DNA of 61,156 bases from an uncultured Kiritimatiellota bacterium (lineage in GTDB: Bacteria > Verrucomicrobiota > Kiritimatiellia > RFP12 > UBA1067). The stretch lies in contig CAKTZI010000024.1 in NCBI GenBank assembly GCA_934635385.1, positions 1 through 61,156 on the forward strand, in the 5' to 3' direction. Below are positions 37,555 through 46,337 of the stretch, piece after piece. Position 1 is the stretch's first letter. Each line of letters begins with the position of its first letter. The notes beneath the pieces are model-generated. The model had not been told where the DNA came from. It made no database searches and worked only from the letters and a program-made list of their open reading frames with translations. A program made the translations under genes and the position numbers.

Positions 37555-37993
37555 TCACGGGCAGGCGGCGGCGGAGACGGCGCGCGCGCCGATGACCGCG
37601 CGCCCGTAGGTCGTGACGGTCGTCCCGTCGCCGCGCGCCTCGACCGTCCGCTCGGCGACGCCGTTCGCCGCCCGCGAACCGGAACCACATCTGCTCGAGC
37701 TTCCGGCGGCTCGTCGCCTCCGTGAACAGCGCCTCGCGCCTCTCGATAACGTCCCCTGGCACGTCGAAAACCTCGCCACCGGATTCCACCGTCTTCGCGC
37801 CCGTCAGGGCGTACTGCCGCCTGACCGTCACCTCGGCCACTTTCAGGTCGCTGAAGTTGACGTCCATCGGCGTCCAGCAGTCCGCGAGCGCAACCTCCGT
37901 GTCTCCGTCCCTCCGTGTGAGATTCTCACCCACCTCGACAACCTCCGCTTCGACCGCCTCTACTTTTGTCGTCTTACTCTTCATCTTTTTCAT
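37555..37993 (-). pseudogene. hypothetical mobile-element gene with a frameshift
   Basis: Begins MKKMKSKTTKVEAVEAEVVE and reads about 105 residues to FRFAGG (near 37670). There one extra base shifts the frame; the other frame continues sensibly as NGVAERTVEARGDGTTVTTY to AACP and a TGA at 37555. No family recognised. The start overlaps the end of the HTH gene upstream (ATGA), as in a compact phage-like operon. Sequencing error is an alternative to decay. Confidence 0.45.
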
Positions 37994-38199
37994 TCTCCCT
38001 TCTGGCATTGCTCCGGCGTGACGCCGAGGCGGGCGAGGCCGCGCGCAAGCCTTTCGCTCGGCTTGCGGTGCCCGTTCAGGACCAGCGAAAGGTGGCCCTG
38101 GCAGACGCCGAGATAGCGCGCGGCCCTGTTGATGCCGCGCCAGACGACGCGGTGCTGTTCGACTCTCACGAGGGTCGGCAGTGGATTCTTCGTACTCAT
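37990..38199 (-). CDS. small Cro/C1-like HTH protein
   Basis: 69 aa. RAARYLGVCQGHLSLVLNGH followed by RKPSERLARGLARLGV matches a lambda-repressor-like helix-turn-helix. Clear ribosome-binding site (AAGGAGAAG) before the ATG. Its start overlaps the upstream gene and its end overlaps the downstream one, both by ATGA-type overlap, so it sits in a four-gene minus-strand operon with a transposase remnant. Position and size are like the Ner/Cro-type early regulator of Mu-like phages; this role is inferred. Confidence 0.6.
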   Translation of the reverse strand: MSTKNPLPTLVRVEQHRVVWRGINRAARYLGVCQGHLSLVLNGHRKPSERLARGLARLGVTPEQCQKGE

Positions 38200-38516
38200 G
38201 TCTTCTCCTTGACTCCGATTTGTCCGAGGCTTTCGATAGCGCTCCGCCTGTCAGAACGGGCAGCCGTCCGCGCTCGCCGCCTTGGCCGCCGCCGCGCGCT
38301 TCGCGGCCTTCCGTCGGCGGCGTCGTCATGGGAGACGCCCGCGCCCAGAAGAAGCGCGGCGTATACGAAGGCCGCGAAAGTCTGGGCGGTGTCGGAGCCG
38401 TCCCGTAAGACGAGTGTCGAGAAGGCAAGATTGCCTCTGCAACAGCATGGCGCTTTCTTGATGCATTTCACCACAATCGGCGAGAAGTCGCATCGCGTGG
38501 CGAACTCGGCGGCCAT
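38196..38516 (-). CDS. hypothetical protein of the mobile-element remnant
   Basis: 106 aa from ATG 38516 (MAAEFATRCDFSPIVVKCIK); the same frame is open further upstream without a good start. It contains a Cys cluster (KCIKKAPCCCRGN) and a hydrophobic stretch (AQTFAAFVYAALLLGAGV), then an Arg-rich tail. The stop overlaps the HTH start (ATGA). Not recognised. May be truncated at its 5' end, since the next about 80 bp hold the promoter of the opposite-strand GH36 gene. Confidence 0.4.
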   Translation of the reverse strand: MAAEFATRCDFSPIVVKCIKKAPCCCRGNLAFSTLVLRDGSDTAQTFAAFVYAALLLGAGVSHDDAADGRPRSARRRPRRRARTAARSDRRSAIESLGQIGVKEKT

Positions 38517-38595
38517 GCGCCTGATTGCCACGAACTTCTCCCTGACAGCCCTCTCGCCGAAGCAATAGGCAGAATTGATGAGGATGCCCTGATTT

Positions 38596-38604
38596 TGGTA
38601 TAAT
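38596..38604 (+). promoter_or_regulatory. extended -10 promoter of the GH36-like gene
   Basis: TGGTATAAT preceded by a T-run, 33 nt before the ATG at 38638, with AAGGAG between. Confidence 0.75.
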
Positions 38605-38637
38605 TCACGAAAACAGCAAATAAGGAGAACAACGACG

Positions 38638-40485
38638 ATGACAAGACGGTGGATGATGGGGCTGGCGCTGCTCGCGGCGGCGACGGCGGGCGCGGCGGAA
38701 TACGCGAATACGATTGACGGACTGGGCGTGGGCCCCGTCGAGGTGCGGTGCGCCGAGGCGGGCGGCTGGACGTTCGCCGTCACGCGCGCCGCCGGGGCGG
38801 ACGGCGTGCCGGAGCTGAAGATCCGGCTTTCGGCGGCGGAAGACCTGCCCCCGCCGAAGTTCTCCGTCCTCTTCGACGTGCCGCAGGTCGATATGCACCA
38901 CCGCTGGACGGCCTTGCATCTGGAGAAGGTCGGCATGCCGCCGAACTGGAGCTGCGAAGTCGCCTCGCGCCTCTGTAGCGGCATGCCGCTCGTCGCGTTC
39001 CTGAACGACAGCGACCGGAATCGCCTCGCCGTCGCGTGCTCGGAGGCGAAGCGGCTCGTCGTCTTCAACGCGGGTCTGCGCGAGGAGGGCTGCCGCATCG
39101 AGTGGAAGATCGACTTCTTCCGGGAGCCCGAGGCGCCGATCCGCGCCTACGAGACGACGCTCCGCTTCGACCGCCGCGACGTGTTCTTCGGCGACGCGAT
39201 CGCCGAGGCGTCGGCGTGGATCACGAAGACCGCCGCGCTCCCGCCCGCGCCTGTCCCGGAGGCGGCGTTCGAGCCGCTGTACTCGGCGTGGTACTCGTTC
39301 CATCAGGACGTGTCCGACAAGGCGATTGAGGCCGAGTGCGCCGAGGCCGCCGCGCTCGGCATGAAGGTCGTGATCGTCGACGACGGCTGGCAGACGGACG
39401 ACAACAACCGGGGCTACTCCTACTGCGGCGACTGGCAGGTCTCCACGAACCGCTTCCCCGACTTCGCCGCGCACGTGAAGAAGGTGCACGACATGGGGCT
39501 GAAGTACATGATCTGGTACGGCGTGCCGATGGTCGGCTACAAGAGCGTGAACTACGAGCGCTTCAAGGGCAAGTACCTCTGGAACCGCGACGGACGCTGG
39601 GCGGACTACTCCTGCCTCGACCCGCGCTTCCCGGAGGTGCGCGCGTTCCTGTGCGACATCTACGAGAAGGCGATGCGCGACTGGGATCTCGACGGCCTCA
39701 AGCTCGACTTCATCGACGCCATCGGGTTCAGCGGGCCCGACCCCGCGATCAAGGAGAACTACGCGGGGCGCGACATCCGCTCGCTCTCCGAGGCGATCGA
39801 CCGCCTCATGAAGGATGTCCACGCGCGGCTCGTGTCCGTCAAGCCGGACGCGCTCGTCGAGTTCCGCCAGAGCTACATCGGCCCCGGCATCCGCCAGTAC
39901 GGCAACATGCTGCGGGCGACGGACTGCCCCGGCGACATGCTTGCGAACCGCTGCCGCATCGCGAACCTGCGCCTCACGTCCGGCGAGACGGCCGTCCACG
40001 CGGACATGCTGGAGTGGAACGTGGCGGACACGGCCGAGAACGCGGCGCGGTTCGTCCTCTCGTCGCTCTTCGGCGTGATCCAGTACTCGGTCATGCTGCG
40101 CGAGCTGCCGGCCGACCACAAGAAGATGGTGGCGCACTGGCTCGGCTTCACGCGCGACCACCGCGAGACGCTGCTGAAGGGGGCGTTCCGTCCGCGCCAC
40201 TTCGAGGCGTTCTATCCCGTGATCGAGGCGGAGTCGGCGGCGGAGCGCATCGTCGCGGTCTACAACGACGCGACGGTGGCGGACGGCGGCACGGTCGATC
40301 GCCCGATTTATGTCGTCAACGCGACGGGTAAGTCGCGCGTCGCCCTGCGCCTCGCGGGCGGCCCGGCGATGGGCGTTCTCTTCGACACGTTCGGCGCGCA
40401 GTGTGGCACGGTCGCGCTGAAGGCCGGGCTTCAGGACGTCGAGATCCCCGTCTCGGGCTATTTGCGAATTGAACCGGCGAAGTGA
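38638..40485 (+). CDS. secreted GH36-like alpha-galactosidase
   Basis: 615 aa. Signal peptide MTRRWMMGLALLAAATAGAA. N-terminal beta-supersandwich (about 20-190), TIM barrel (about 200-520), C-terminal beta domain. GH36/GH27 clan-D features: VIVDDGWQ, MIWYGVPMVG, the nucleophile Asp in DLDGLKLDFIDAIG and the acid/base Asp in LRATDCPGDM. Releases terminal alpha-galactose or a related alpha-linked sugar; the precise substrate is not clear. Followed by a nucleoside hydrolase 25 bp downstream, and probably co-transcribed with it. Confidence 0.83.
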   Translation: MTRRWMMGLALLAAATAGAAEYANTIDGLGVGPVEVRCAEAGGWTFAVTRAAGADGVPELKIRLSAAEDLPPPKFSVLFDVPQVDMHHRWTALHLEKVGMPPNWSCEVASRLCSGMPLVAFLNDSDRNRLAVACSEAKRLVVFNAGLREEGCRIEWKIDFFREPEAPIRAYETTLRFDRRDVFFGDAIAEASAWITKTAALPPAPVPEAAFEPLYSAWYSFHQDVSDKAIEAECAEAAALGMKVVIVDDGWQTDDNNRGYSYCGDWQVSTNRFPDFAAHVKKVHDMGLKYMIWYGVPMVGYKSVNYERFKGKYLWNRDGRWADYSCLDPRFPEVRAFLCDIYEKAMRDWDLDGLKLDFIDAIGFSGPDPAIKENYAGRDIRSLSEAIDRLMKDVHARLVSVKPDALVEFRQSYIGPGIRQYGNMLRATDCPGDMLANRCRIANLRLTSGETAVHADMLEWNVADTAENAARFVLSSLFGVIQYSVMLRELPADHKKMVAHWLGFTRDHRETLLKGAFRPRHFEAFYPVIEAESAAERIVAVYNDATVADGGTVDRPIYVVNATGKSRVALRLAGGPAMGVLFDTFGAQCGTVALKAGLQDVEIPVSGYLRIEPAK

Positions 40486-40510
40486 GAACAGGGACAGAAA
40501 GAGCAGGCAT

Positions 40511-41557
40511 ATGACCAGACAATCCCTGAGGATGTGGGCGGCACTCGTGGCCGTTGCGGCGAACGGCTTTGCGGCGGAGGTGCCGCGCGTCATCTTCGAC
40601 ACCGACATGTACACGGACTACGACGACGTGGGCGCGCTCGCGATCCTGCACACGCTGGCGGATGCGGGCGAATGCGAAATCATCGCCGTCGGCAGCAACA
40701 CGTGGGGCGAGGGCAACAAGTCCGTCGCGACCTGCGAGATCATCAACGCCTACTACGGACGCCCCGACATCCCCGTCGGTTGCGCGCGTTCGGGCGGTCG
40801 GCAGGGGCCGGGCGACGCGGGCTACGGTCTGCCGGAGAAGTATGCGCACTTCGTCCGCCACGCCGTCTCGACAAACGCGCCGCCGGCCGTGGACGTCTAC
40901 CGCGCCGCGCTTTCCGCCGCGCCCGACAAGAGCGTCGTCCTCTGTTCGGTGGGCTTCCTCAACAACGTCGCCGACCTGTTGCGGAGCGACCGTGCGCTCG
41001 TCGAACGCAAGGTGCGCGCATGGGTCTGCATGGCGTGCGACTATCCGCAGGGCAAGGAGTACAACTCGAAGAACGACCCGGCGGCGAGCGCGTACGCCTT
41101 CACGAACTGGCCGACGAACGTGCCGATCACGTTCATCGACTTTCCGATCGGACGGCACTGCTACGCGGGGCGCGCTGTCGCGGAACTCCCTGACACGGCG
41201 AACCCCATTCGCGACGCGTTTCGGTTCAAGATGACGCCGCGCCATCAGGTCGTCCCCGGCAAGAGCTGGGATCAGATGGCGGGCCACCCGAGCTGGGACG
41301 AGATCGCCGCGCTCGTCGCGGTGCGCGGCGCAGAGCCGCTCTTCGCCCTGCAGCGCGGCTTTCACCGCATGGTCGGCACGGACGGCACGAACGTCTGGAC
41401 GGACGATCCGCAGTCGCCGCACGGGCGCGTCACGTTCAAGGCGTCCCCCGAAGCCGTCGGCCGCGCGCTCGACGAGCTGATGTGCCGTCCGCCGAAGGCA
41501 GGCGTTTCTGCTCGTTCCACTTTCGATAAGGGTGGACTGCCGACACCGTGCCGATAA
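40511..41557 (+). CDS. secreted nucleoside hydrolase-like protein
   Basis: 348 aa from ATG 40511. Signal peptide ends at GFAAEVP. The calcium-binding N-terminal motif of IUNH enzymes is clear (VIFDTDMYTDYDDVGALAIL). Other family regions are FVRHAV and a late acidic segment. These enzymes hydrolyse the N-glycosidic bond of nucleosides. A secreted form near glycosidases could act on extracellular nucleosides or on another N- or O-glycoside. The C-terminal about 18 residues look unstructured. Downstream is a CACCGT/ACGGTG hairpin at the very end, then a T7 run about 30 bp later, only weakly terminator-like. Confidence 0.8.
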   Translation: MTRQSLRMWAALVAVAANGFAAEVPRVIFDTDMYTDYDDVGALAILHTLADAGECEIIAVGSNTWGEGNKSVATCEIINAYYGRPDIPVGCARSGGRQGPGDAGYGLPEKYAHFVRHAVSTNAPPAVDVYRAALSAAPDKSVVLCSVGFLNNVADLLRSDRALVERKVRAWVCMACDYPQGKEYNSKNDPAASAYAFTNWPTNVPITFIDFPIGRHCYAGRAVAELPDTANPIRDAFRFKMTPRHQVVPGKSWDQMAGHPSWDEIAALVAVRGAEPLFALQRGFHRMVGTDGTNVWTDDPQSPHGRVTFKASPEAVGRALDELMCRPPKAGVSARSTFDKGGLPTPCR

Positions 41558-41629
41558 CGGTGCAAGTATAGCAAAAGCGCACGTTTTTTTCAGACAATCA
41601 AACCAAACGAACAGCAGAAAGGAAACATC

Positions 41630-42547
41630 ATGGGAGCGCTCATCTTCTTCGGCCTTGTGGCCTTCATCATCCTCGTCGCCATCCTGAAGACGGCCATCGT
41701 CGTGCCGCAGAAGACGGCGTTCATCGTCGAACGCCTCGGCAAGTACAGCTGTACGCTCGATGCCGGCTTCCACATCCTCATCCCGTTCATCGACCGCATC
41801 GCCTACCGGCACACGCTGAAGGAGCAGGCCATCGACGTGCCGCCGCAGGAGTGCATCACGAAGGACAACATCGCCGTCTCGGTGGACGGCATCCTCTACG
41901 TGCAGGTGATGGACCCGGTGAAGGCGAGCTACGGCATCGGCAACTACCTCTTCGCGACGACGCAGCTCGCGCAGACGACGATGCGCTCCGAGATGGGCAA
42001 GCTTGACCTTGACCGCAGCTTCGAGGAGCGCACGTCCATCAACGCGGCGATCGTCTCGGCCGTCGACAAGGCGAGCGACCCGTGGGGCATCAAGGTCACG
42101 CGCTACGAGATCAAGAACATCACGCCGCCGCAGACGATCCGCGACGCGATGGAGAAGCAGATGCGCGCCGAGCGCGAGAAGCGCGCGATGATCGCCGAGT
42201 CGGAGGGCGAGCGCCAGTCGAAGATCAACCGCGCCGAGGGCGAGCGGGCGCAGGCGATTGCGCTGTCGGAGGGCGAGCGCGCCCGCCGCATCAACGAGGC
42301 GGAGGGCAAGGCGCAGGAGATCCTGCTCGTCGCGGAGGCGCAGGCGACGGGCATCCGCAAGGTCGCCGAGGCCATCGGCGAGAAGGGCGGGCTGGAGTCC
42401 GTCAACATGCAGCTCGCCCAGCAGTACCTGACGCAGTTCGGCAACCTCGCGAAGGCGAACAACACGATGATCATCCCGTCCAACCTCGCGGACGTCGCGG
42501 GCGTCCTCAAGGCCTGCACGAGCGTCGTGAAGAAGATCGAGGGCTGA
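41630..42547 (+). CDS. SPFH/Band 7 (stomatin/QmcA-like) membrane protein
   Basis: 305 aa. One N-terminal membrane helix (about 3-22), then the Band 7 domain (about 23-190, with VPQKTAFIVERLGKY, DAGFHILIPFIDRIAYRHTL and WGIKVTRYEIKNITPP). A long E/A/R-rich coiled coil follows (about 190-255), then a conserved C-terminus (YLTQFGNLAKANNTMIIPSN). Typical of QmcA/stomatin-like proteins that form membrane microdomains and associate with proteases. Ribosome-binding site AAAGGAAAC. No NfeD-type partner adjacent. A strong terminator hairpin follows. Confidence 0.9.
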   Translation: MGALIFFGLVAFIILVAILKTAIVVPQKTAFIVERLGKYSCTLDAGFHILIPFIDRIAYRHTLKEQAIDVPPQECITKDNIAVSVDGILYVQVMDPVKASYGIGNYLFATTQLAQTTMRSEMGKLDLDRSFEERTSINAAIVSAVDKASDPWGIKVTRYEIKNITPPQTIRDAMEKQMRAEREKRAMIAESEGERQSKINRAEGERAQAIALSEGERARRINEAEGKAQEILLVAEAQATGIRKVAEAIGEKGGLESVNMQLAQQYLTQFGNLAKANNTMIIPSNLADVAGVLKACTSVVKKIEG

Positions 42548-42571
42548 CGCGAAGGCAGCGGCTTCGCAATC

Positions 42572-42604
42572 GGGGCGTGGTCCGACACTGTCGGACCACG
42601 CCCC
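42572..42604 (+). terminator. strong hairpin terminator after the SPFH gene
   Basis: A perfect inverted repeat: GGGGCGTGGTCCGACA, one base, then its exact complement, giving about 14 bp with a small loop. It starts 24 nt after the stop codon and is followed by TGTCGTTTT, a weak T-tract. Confidence 0.75.
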
Positions 42605-42699
42605 TGTCGTTTTCGCCGTGATGCGGGCCATTCGGGCGGTTTCGCATTTTGTATCAAAATTCGTTTCGGAGCGTTGCACTTTTCGGCGCGGGAATCGGC

Positions 42700-42705
42700 T
42701 ATAAT
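42700..42705 (+). promoter_or_regulatory. -10 promoter of the SUMF1-fold operon
   Basis: TATAAT followed by ACCCAG; 35 nt before the ATG. The TG of the extended -10 is missing here. TTGCAC at 42674-42679 is a weak -35 with a 20-nt spacer. Confidence 0.65.
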
Positions 42706-42740
42706 ACCCAGTTATTCGAATTGTTCAAGGAACACGCGAA

Positions 42741-44216
42741 ATGAAACAGAACACACGCACAAGAAGAACTGTCGTTGGTCTCGGCGGCGCACTGCTGCTG
42801 GGCCTTGGGTTGTCCGCTCACGCCGCCGTGACGGTCGATGCGGAGAACTTCGTCGTCCGCCAGCTGTGGCCGTGGTCGGAGAAGATCGTCGCGGAGTTCG
42901 TGACGACAGGCTCGGTCACGGCGCCCGGCGCGACGGCGACGCTGAAAGCCTACGATGGCGACACCTACCTCTGCGACATCCCGCATGACGCGACGACGGG
43001 CGACACGGTGATTCGCACGACGGGCCTCAAGCGCATCACGATTGACCCCACGAAAGTCGCCGCGCTCGTTGCACGCAAACGCATCGAAAACTTCCGGCTT
43101 GCGGTGAGCTACGCAGATGCCACGCTCGACTTCGCGTCGGCGGGTGTCCTCTATGTCGTCTTCGATCTCGAAAAGTCGGCGAACGAGGCAGGTTTCGTGA
43201 CGGCGCTGACGGAGAGCGACCTCACGGGCGGCTCGACGGCGCGCGCGGGCGTCGGCCCCTACGGCGCGTGGAAACGCCAGTACTGGGACGCGGGTGCGGA
43301 CACGGTTGCGTGGCTCGACGTCACGAACGACGTCTACAAGACGACGAAGCTCGTCTTTCGTCACATTCCCGCGCAGACGTTCACGATGGGCTCGTCCGCG
43401 ACGGAGCCGGGCCGGCTGCCGAACACGGCCTACAACGACTACAGCCGCAGCGACAGCACGGCGTGTCAGGTGAAGACGTTTGGTCTTGAAGACGTCCACA
43501 CGGTCACGCTGTCAGGCTACTACCTCGGCGTCTTCGAGCTGACGCAGAAGCAATGGGAACTCTGCGGCAACGTCGCGCGCGCGAACGTCTGGGGCACGAC
43601 GGGCGAGGCCGTTCCGGCCAACAGGCTCACCGTCGCGGAGATTCGAGGGTCGGGTGCGCCGACGGACGCGGTGGGGGCCGACAGCTTCATGGGCAAGCTT
43701 GCGGCGTTTGCCGGTGACGGCTGGACGTTCGACCTGCCGACGGAGGCTCAGTGGGAGGCCGCGTGTCGCGCAGGGACGGCGACGGGCCTTTACGACGGCA
43801 CGGAACTGCCGGCGGATCTTGCCTACTACACGAAAGGCTCGGCCGCGAGCATGAAGGAGGCGAACATCACCTACGAGCCGCTGTCCGCGCTGGCGGTCTA
43901 CGGCAAGGATGTCGCCGTGCAGAAGGTCGGCACGAAGCTTCCGAACAACTACGGGCTTTACGACATGCTCGGCAACGCGGGTGAGATCTGCCGCGACCGC
44001 ATCGAGGCAAACAAGGGGCTTGGCGCGGCGGCGGTGACGGATCCGCTGACGACGAAGGGCAGCTTCTGTCTGCGCGGCGGATCGAGCGACAACTATGATA
44101 CCTACAACTATGGCCTTGCCCCGTTCCGTGCGGCTTCGCGCACGGCGCGTCCGGCGAACAGCATCACGGCGCGGCAGTACGGCTTCCGCGTCCTGATGAC
44201 GCCCGTGGCGAAGTGA
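42741..44216 (+). CDS. secreted SUMF1/FGE-fold protein (copy 1)
   Basis: 491 aa. Signal peptide ends LSAHAAV. An N-terminal beta domain (about 27-180) begins with DAENFVVRQLWPWSEKIVAE. A SUMF1/formylglycine-generating-enzyme fold follows (about 190-490): HIPAQTFTMGS, FELTQKQWELCGN, WTFDLPTEAQWEAACRAGT, GLYDMLGNAGEICRD, FCLRGGSSDNYDTYNYGLAP and FRAASR. The paired catalytic cysteines of true FGE near the C-terminal R-rich motif are not seen, so it is probably not a sulfatase activator but a fold relative used as a secreted binding or scaffold protein. Followed 38 bp later by a paralogue. Confidence 0.75.
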   Translation: MKQNTRTRRTVVGLGGALLLGLGLSAHAAVTVDAENFVVRQLWPWSEKIVAEFVTTGSVTAPGATATLKAYDGDTYLCDIPHDATTGDTVIRTTGLKRITIDPTKVAALVARKRIENFRLAVSYADATLDFASAGVLYVVFDLEKSANEAGFVTALTESDLTGGSTARAGVGPYGAWKRQYWDAGADTVAWLDVTNDVYKTTKLVFRHIPAQTFTMGSSATEPGRLPNTAYNDYSRSDSTACQVKTFGLEDVHTVTLSGYYLGVFELTQKQWELCGNVARANVWGTTGEAVPANRLTVAEIRGSGAPTDAVGADSFMGKLAAFAGDGWTFDLPTEAQWEAACRAGTATGLYDGTELPADLAYYTKGSAASMKEANITYEPLSALAVYGKDVAVQKVGTKLPNNYGLYDMLGNAGEICRDRIEANKGLGAAAVTDPLTTKGSFCLRGGSSDNYDTYNYGLAPFRAASRTARPANSITARQYGFRVLMTPVAK

Positions 44217-44254
44217 CTGGCCGAAGAGCCTGAACAAGAGAAAGGATGACGAAA

Positions 44255-46324
44255 ATGAAGAACACGTTGAAAACCTGTGCCGCAGCCTGTGGCCTGTTCG
44301 TCTCGGTCATTGCCGCGTCGGCCGCGCCGGTCGTCGAGACGGCGGATTTTGCGCTTCGCCAGCTGTGGCCGTGGTCAGGGCAGATCGTGGCCGAGTTCAC
44401 CGTCTCCGGCAGCGTGACGGCGCCCGGTGCGACGGCGACGCTCGCGGCCTACGACGGCGAGACGTATCTCTGCGACATTCCGCTGTCGGCGGCTACGGGC
44501 GACACGGTGATTTCGTCCGTCGGACGCAAGCGCATCAAGATCGATCCGACGAAAGTCCCCGGCCTCGCCGGACGCGGCACGCTGAAGGACTTCCGCCTCG
44601 GCATTGCGTATGCGGACGCGACGCTCGACTACCATTCGGCGGGCATCCTCTATGTCGTCTTCGATCTGACGAAGACGGCGGGCGAAACGGGCTTTGAGAC
44701 CATCCTCACGGAATCGGACCTCACGGGCGGTTCGGCGGCGCGTGCGGGCGTCGGCCCCTACGGCGCGTGGAAGCGGCAATATTGGGATTCGGGTGTCGAT
44801 ACGGTCGCATGGCTTGGCGTTGCGGAAGATGAAACGTACAAGACGACGAAGCTCGTGATGCGCCACATCCCTGCGCAGACGTTCACGATGGGTTCGCCCG
44901 CGACCGAACCGGGACGTCTCCCGAACGAAGACTACAACGATTATACAAGCCAGCAGAAGGCCTATGGCCTTGAAGACGTCCACGCGGTCACGCTGTCGGG
45001 CTACTACCTTGGCGTCTTCGAACTGACGCAGAAGCAGTGGAAACTCTGCGGAAATGCGACGCGCGCGAAAGACTACGGTACGACGGGCGAGGCCGTTCCG
45101 GCCAACACGGTTACGGTCGCGGAGATTCGCGGGTCGGGCTTGCCGACGGACACCGTGGGGGCTGACAGCTTCATGGGCAAGCTCGCGGCGCTTGTCGGCG
45201 ACGGCTGGACGTTCGACCTGCCGACGGAGGCTCAGTGGGAGGCCGCGTGTCGCGCAGGGACGACGACGGGCCTTTACGACGGCACGGATCTGCCGGACGA
45301 CATCGCTTGCTACACGAACAAGACGGTCGCAAACATGTATGACATCACCTACGAGCCGTTGGCCCATCTCGCGGTCTTCTTCAACGGCAAGAAAGACGTC
45401 CCCGTGACGACAGTCGGCACGAAGCTTCCGAACAACTACGGGCTTTACGACATGCTCGGCAATGCGGGCGAGATCTGTCGCGACCTCATCGAGGCGAACA
45501 AGGGGCTTGGCACGGCGGCGGCGACCGATCCGCTTTCCGTGAAGGGCGGCGTCTGTCTGCGCGGCGGATCGAGCGACAACTGGAACACCTACAACTACGG
45601 CCTCGCGCCGTTCCGTGCGGCGGCGCGCCTGACGCTGGCCAACGCCGCGCAACGCCAGTTCGGCTTCCGCGTCCAGATGCAGCCGACGACGGTGGCGTCC
45701 GAGACGGCGGCTTCGACGACTCCGGCGGTGGTGGCGTCGGCCTCGTGCCGCGTCGACACGGGCGCTTGCACGACGTTCCTCGGCCGGACGCTGGGCGGCG
45801 GTGCGGTCACGCTCGCCTGGGAATCGCCGGATGACGCGGCGACGGCGCGCCTGACGCTGGCCTCCGCTCGTGCCTCGCAGGAGCTGACGTTTGCGGCGGG
45901 CGTGACGTCGTATGTCTGGACGGTGGCCGCGCCCACGGACGAGGCGGACGAACGAGCCTACACGCTGACGCTGGCGTTCGAGAAGGACGGCGTGCCGCTC
46001 GCCGGGACGGAGCTTGTCGCGACCGGCATCGCCGTCGTGCGTGGCGTGGGGGCAATCGGCACGACGCGCGTCTACGCCAACGGCACCGCGAATCGGCGGT
46101 GGAAGCGGATTCACGGCGCCGAGCATGCGGTCGTGCCGCTGCTGCGCGAGGACATCACGTCCCTGACGGTGGACGGCGCGGCACAGACGATTGCCGTTCC
46201 CGGCTGGTACGACCTGTCGGTTTCCTACGGCACGTCGTGCACGCTCTCGCTCGTGACGCCGACGGACACGACCGACGCCACGCTGACGGCGCGTCCAGCC
46301 GGTGCGCTGCTGCTCATCCGCTGA
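44255..46324 (+). CDS. secreted SUMF1/FGE-fold protein (copy 2) with extra C-terminal domain
   Basis: About 689 aa from ATG 44255 (better spaced from AAAGG than ATG 44246, and giving an MKNT signal peptide). The first about 480 residues are a close paralogue of the preceding protein, including LRQLWPWSG, FDLPTEAQWEAACRAGT and LRGGSSDNWNTYNYGLAPFR. About 200 extra residues follow: a beta-rich Ala/Thr domain with DTGACTTFLGRTLGGGAVTL, ending ARPAGALLLIR. That tail resembles the end of the beta-strand-repeat protein at 5.0 kb (FGALLIIR). Again no FGE-type catalytic cysteine pair. The two genes probably arose by duplication. Confidence 0.75.
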   Translation: MKNTLKTCAAACGLFVSVIAASAAPVVETADFALRQLWPWSGQIVAEFTVSGSVTAPGATATLAAYDGETYLCDIPLSAATGDTVISSVGRKRIKIDPTKVPGLAGRGTLKDFRLGIAYADATLDYHSAGILYVVFDLTKTAGETGFETILTESDLTGGSAARAGVGPYGAWKRQYWDSGVDTVAWLGVAEDETYKTTKLVMRHIPAQTFTMGSPATEPGRLPNEDYNDYTSQQKAYGLEDVHAVTLSGYYLGVFELTQKQWKLCGNATRAKDYGTTGEAVPANTVTVAEIRGSGLPTDTVGADSFMGKLAALVGDGWTFDLPTEAQWEAACRAGTTTGLYDGTDLPDDIACYTNKTVANMYDITYEPLAHLAVFFNGKKDVPVTTVGTKLPNNYGLYDMLGNAGEICRDLIEANKGLGTAAATDPLSVKGGVCLRGGSSDNWNTYNYGLAPFRAAARLTLANAAQRQFGFRVQMQPTTVASETAASTTPAVVASASCRVDTGACTTFLGRTLGGGAVTLAWESPDDAATARLTLASARASQELTFAAGVTSYVWTVAAPTDEADERAYTLTLAFEKDGVPLAGTELVATGIAVVRGVGAIGTTRVYANGTANRRWKRIHGAEHAVVPLLREDITSLTVDGAAQTIAVPGWYDLSVSYGTSCTLSLVTPTDTTDATLTARPAGALLLIR

Positions 46325-46337
46325 ACGGAGTCGGACG

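Noticed and set aside
41559..41575. Minus-strand promoter (TGCTATACT-like) behind the nucleoside hydrolase gene
   Set aside because: It fits the -10 pattern but no credible minus-strand gene follows; the downstream frame is a shadow of the nucleoside hydrolase gene.
42741..44216. Functional formylglycine-generating enzyme (sulfatase activator)
   Set aside because: The fold is right but the paired catalytic cysteines could not be found, and no sulfatase gene is in the window.
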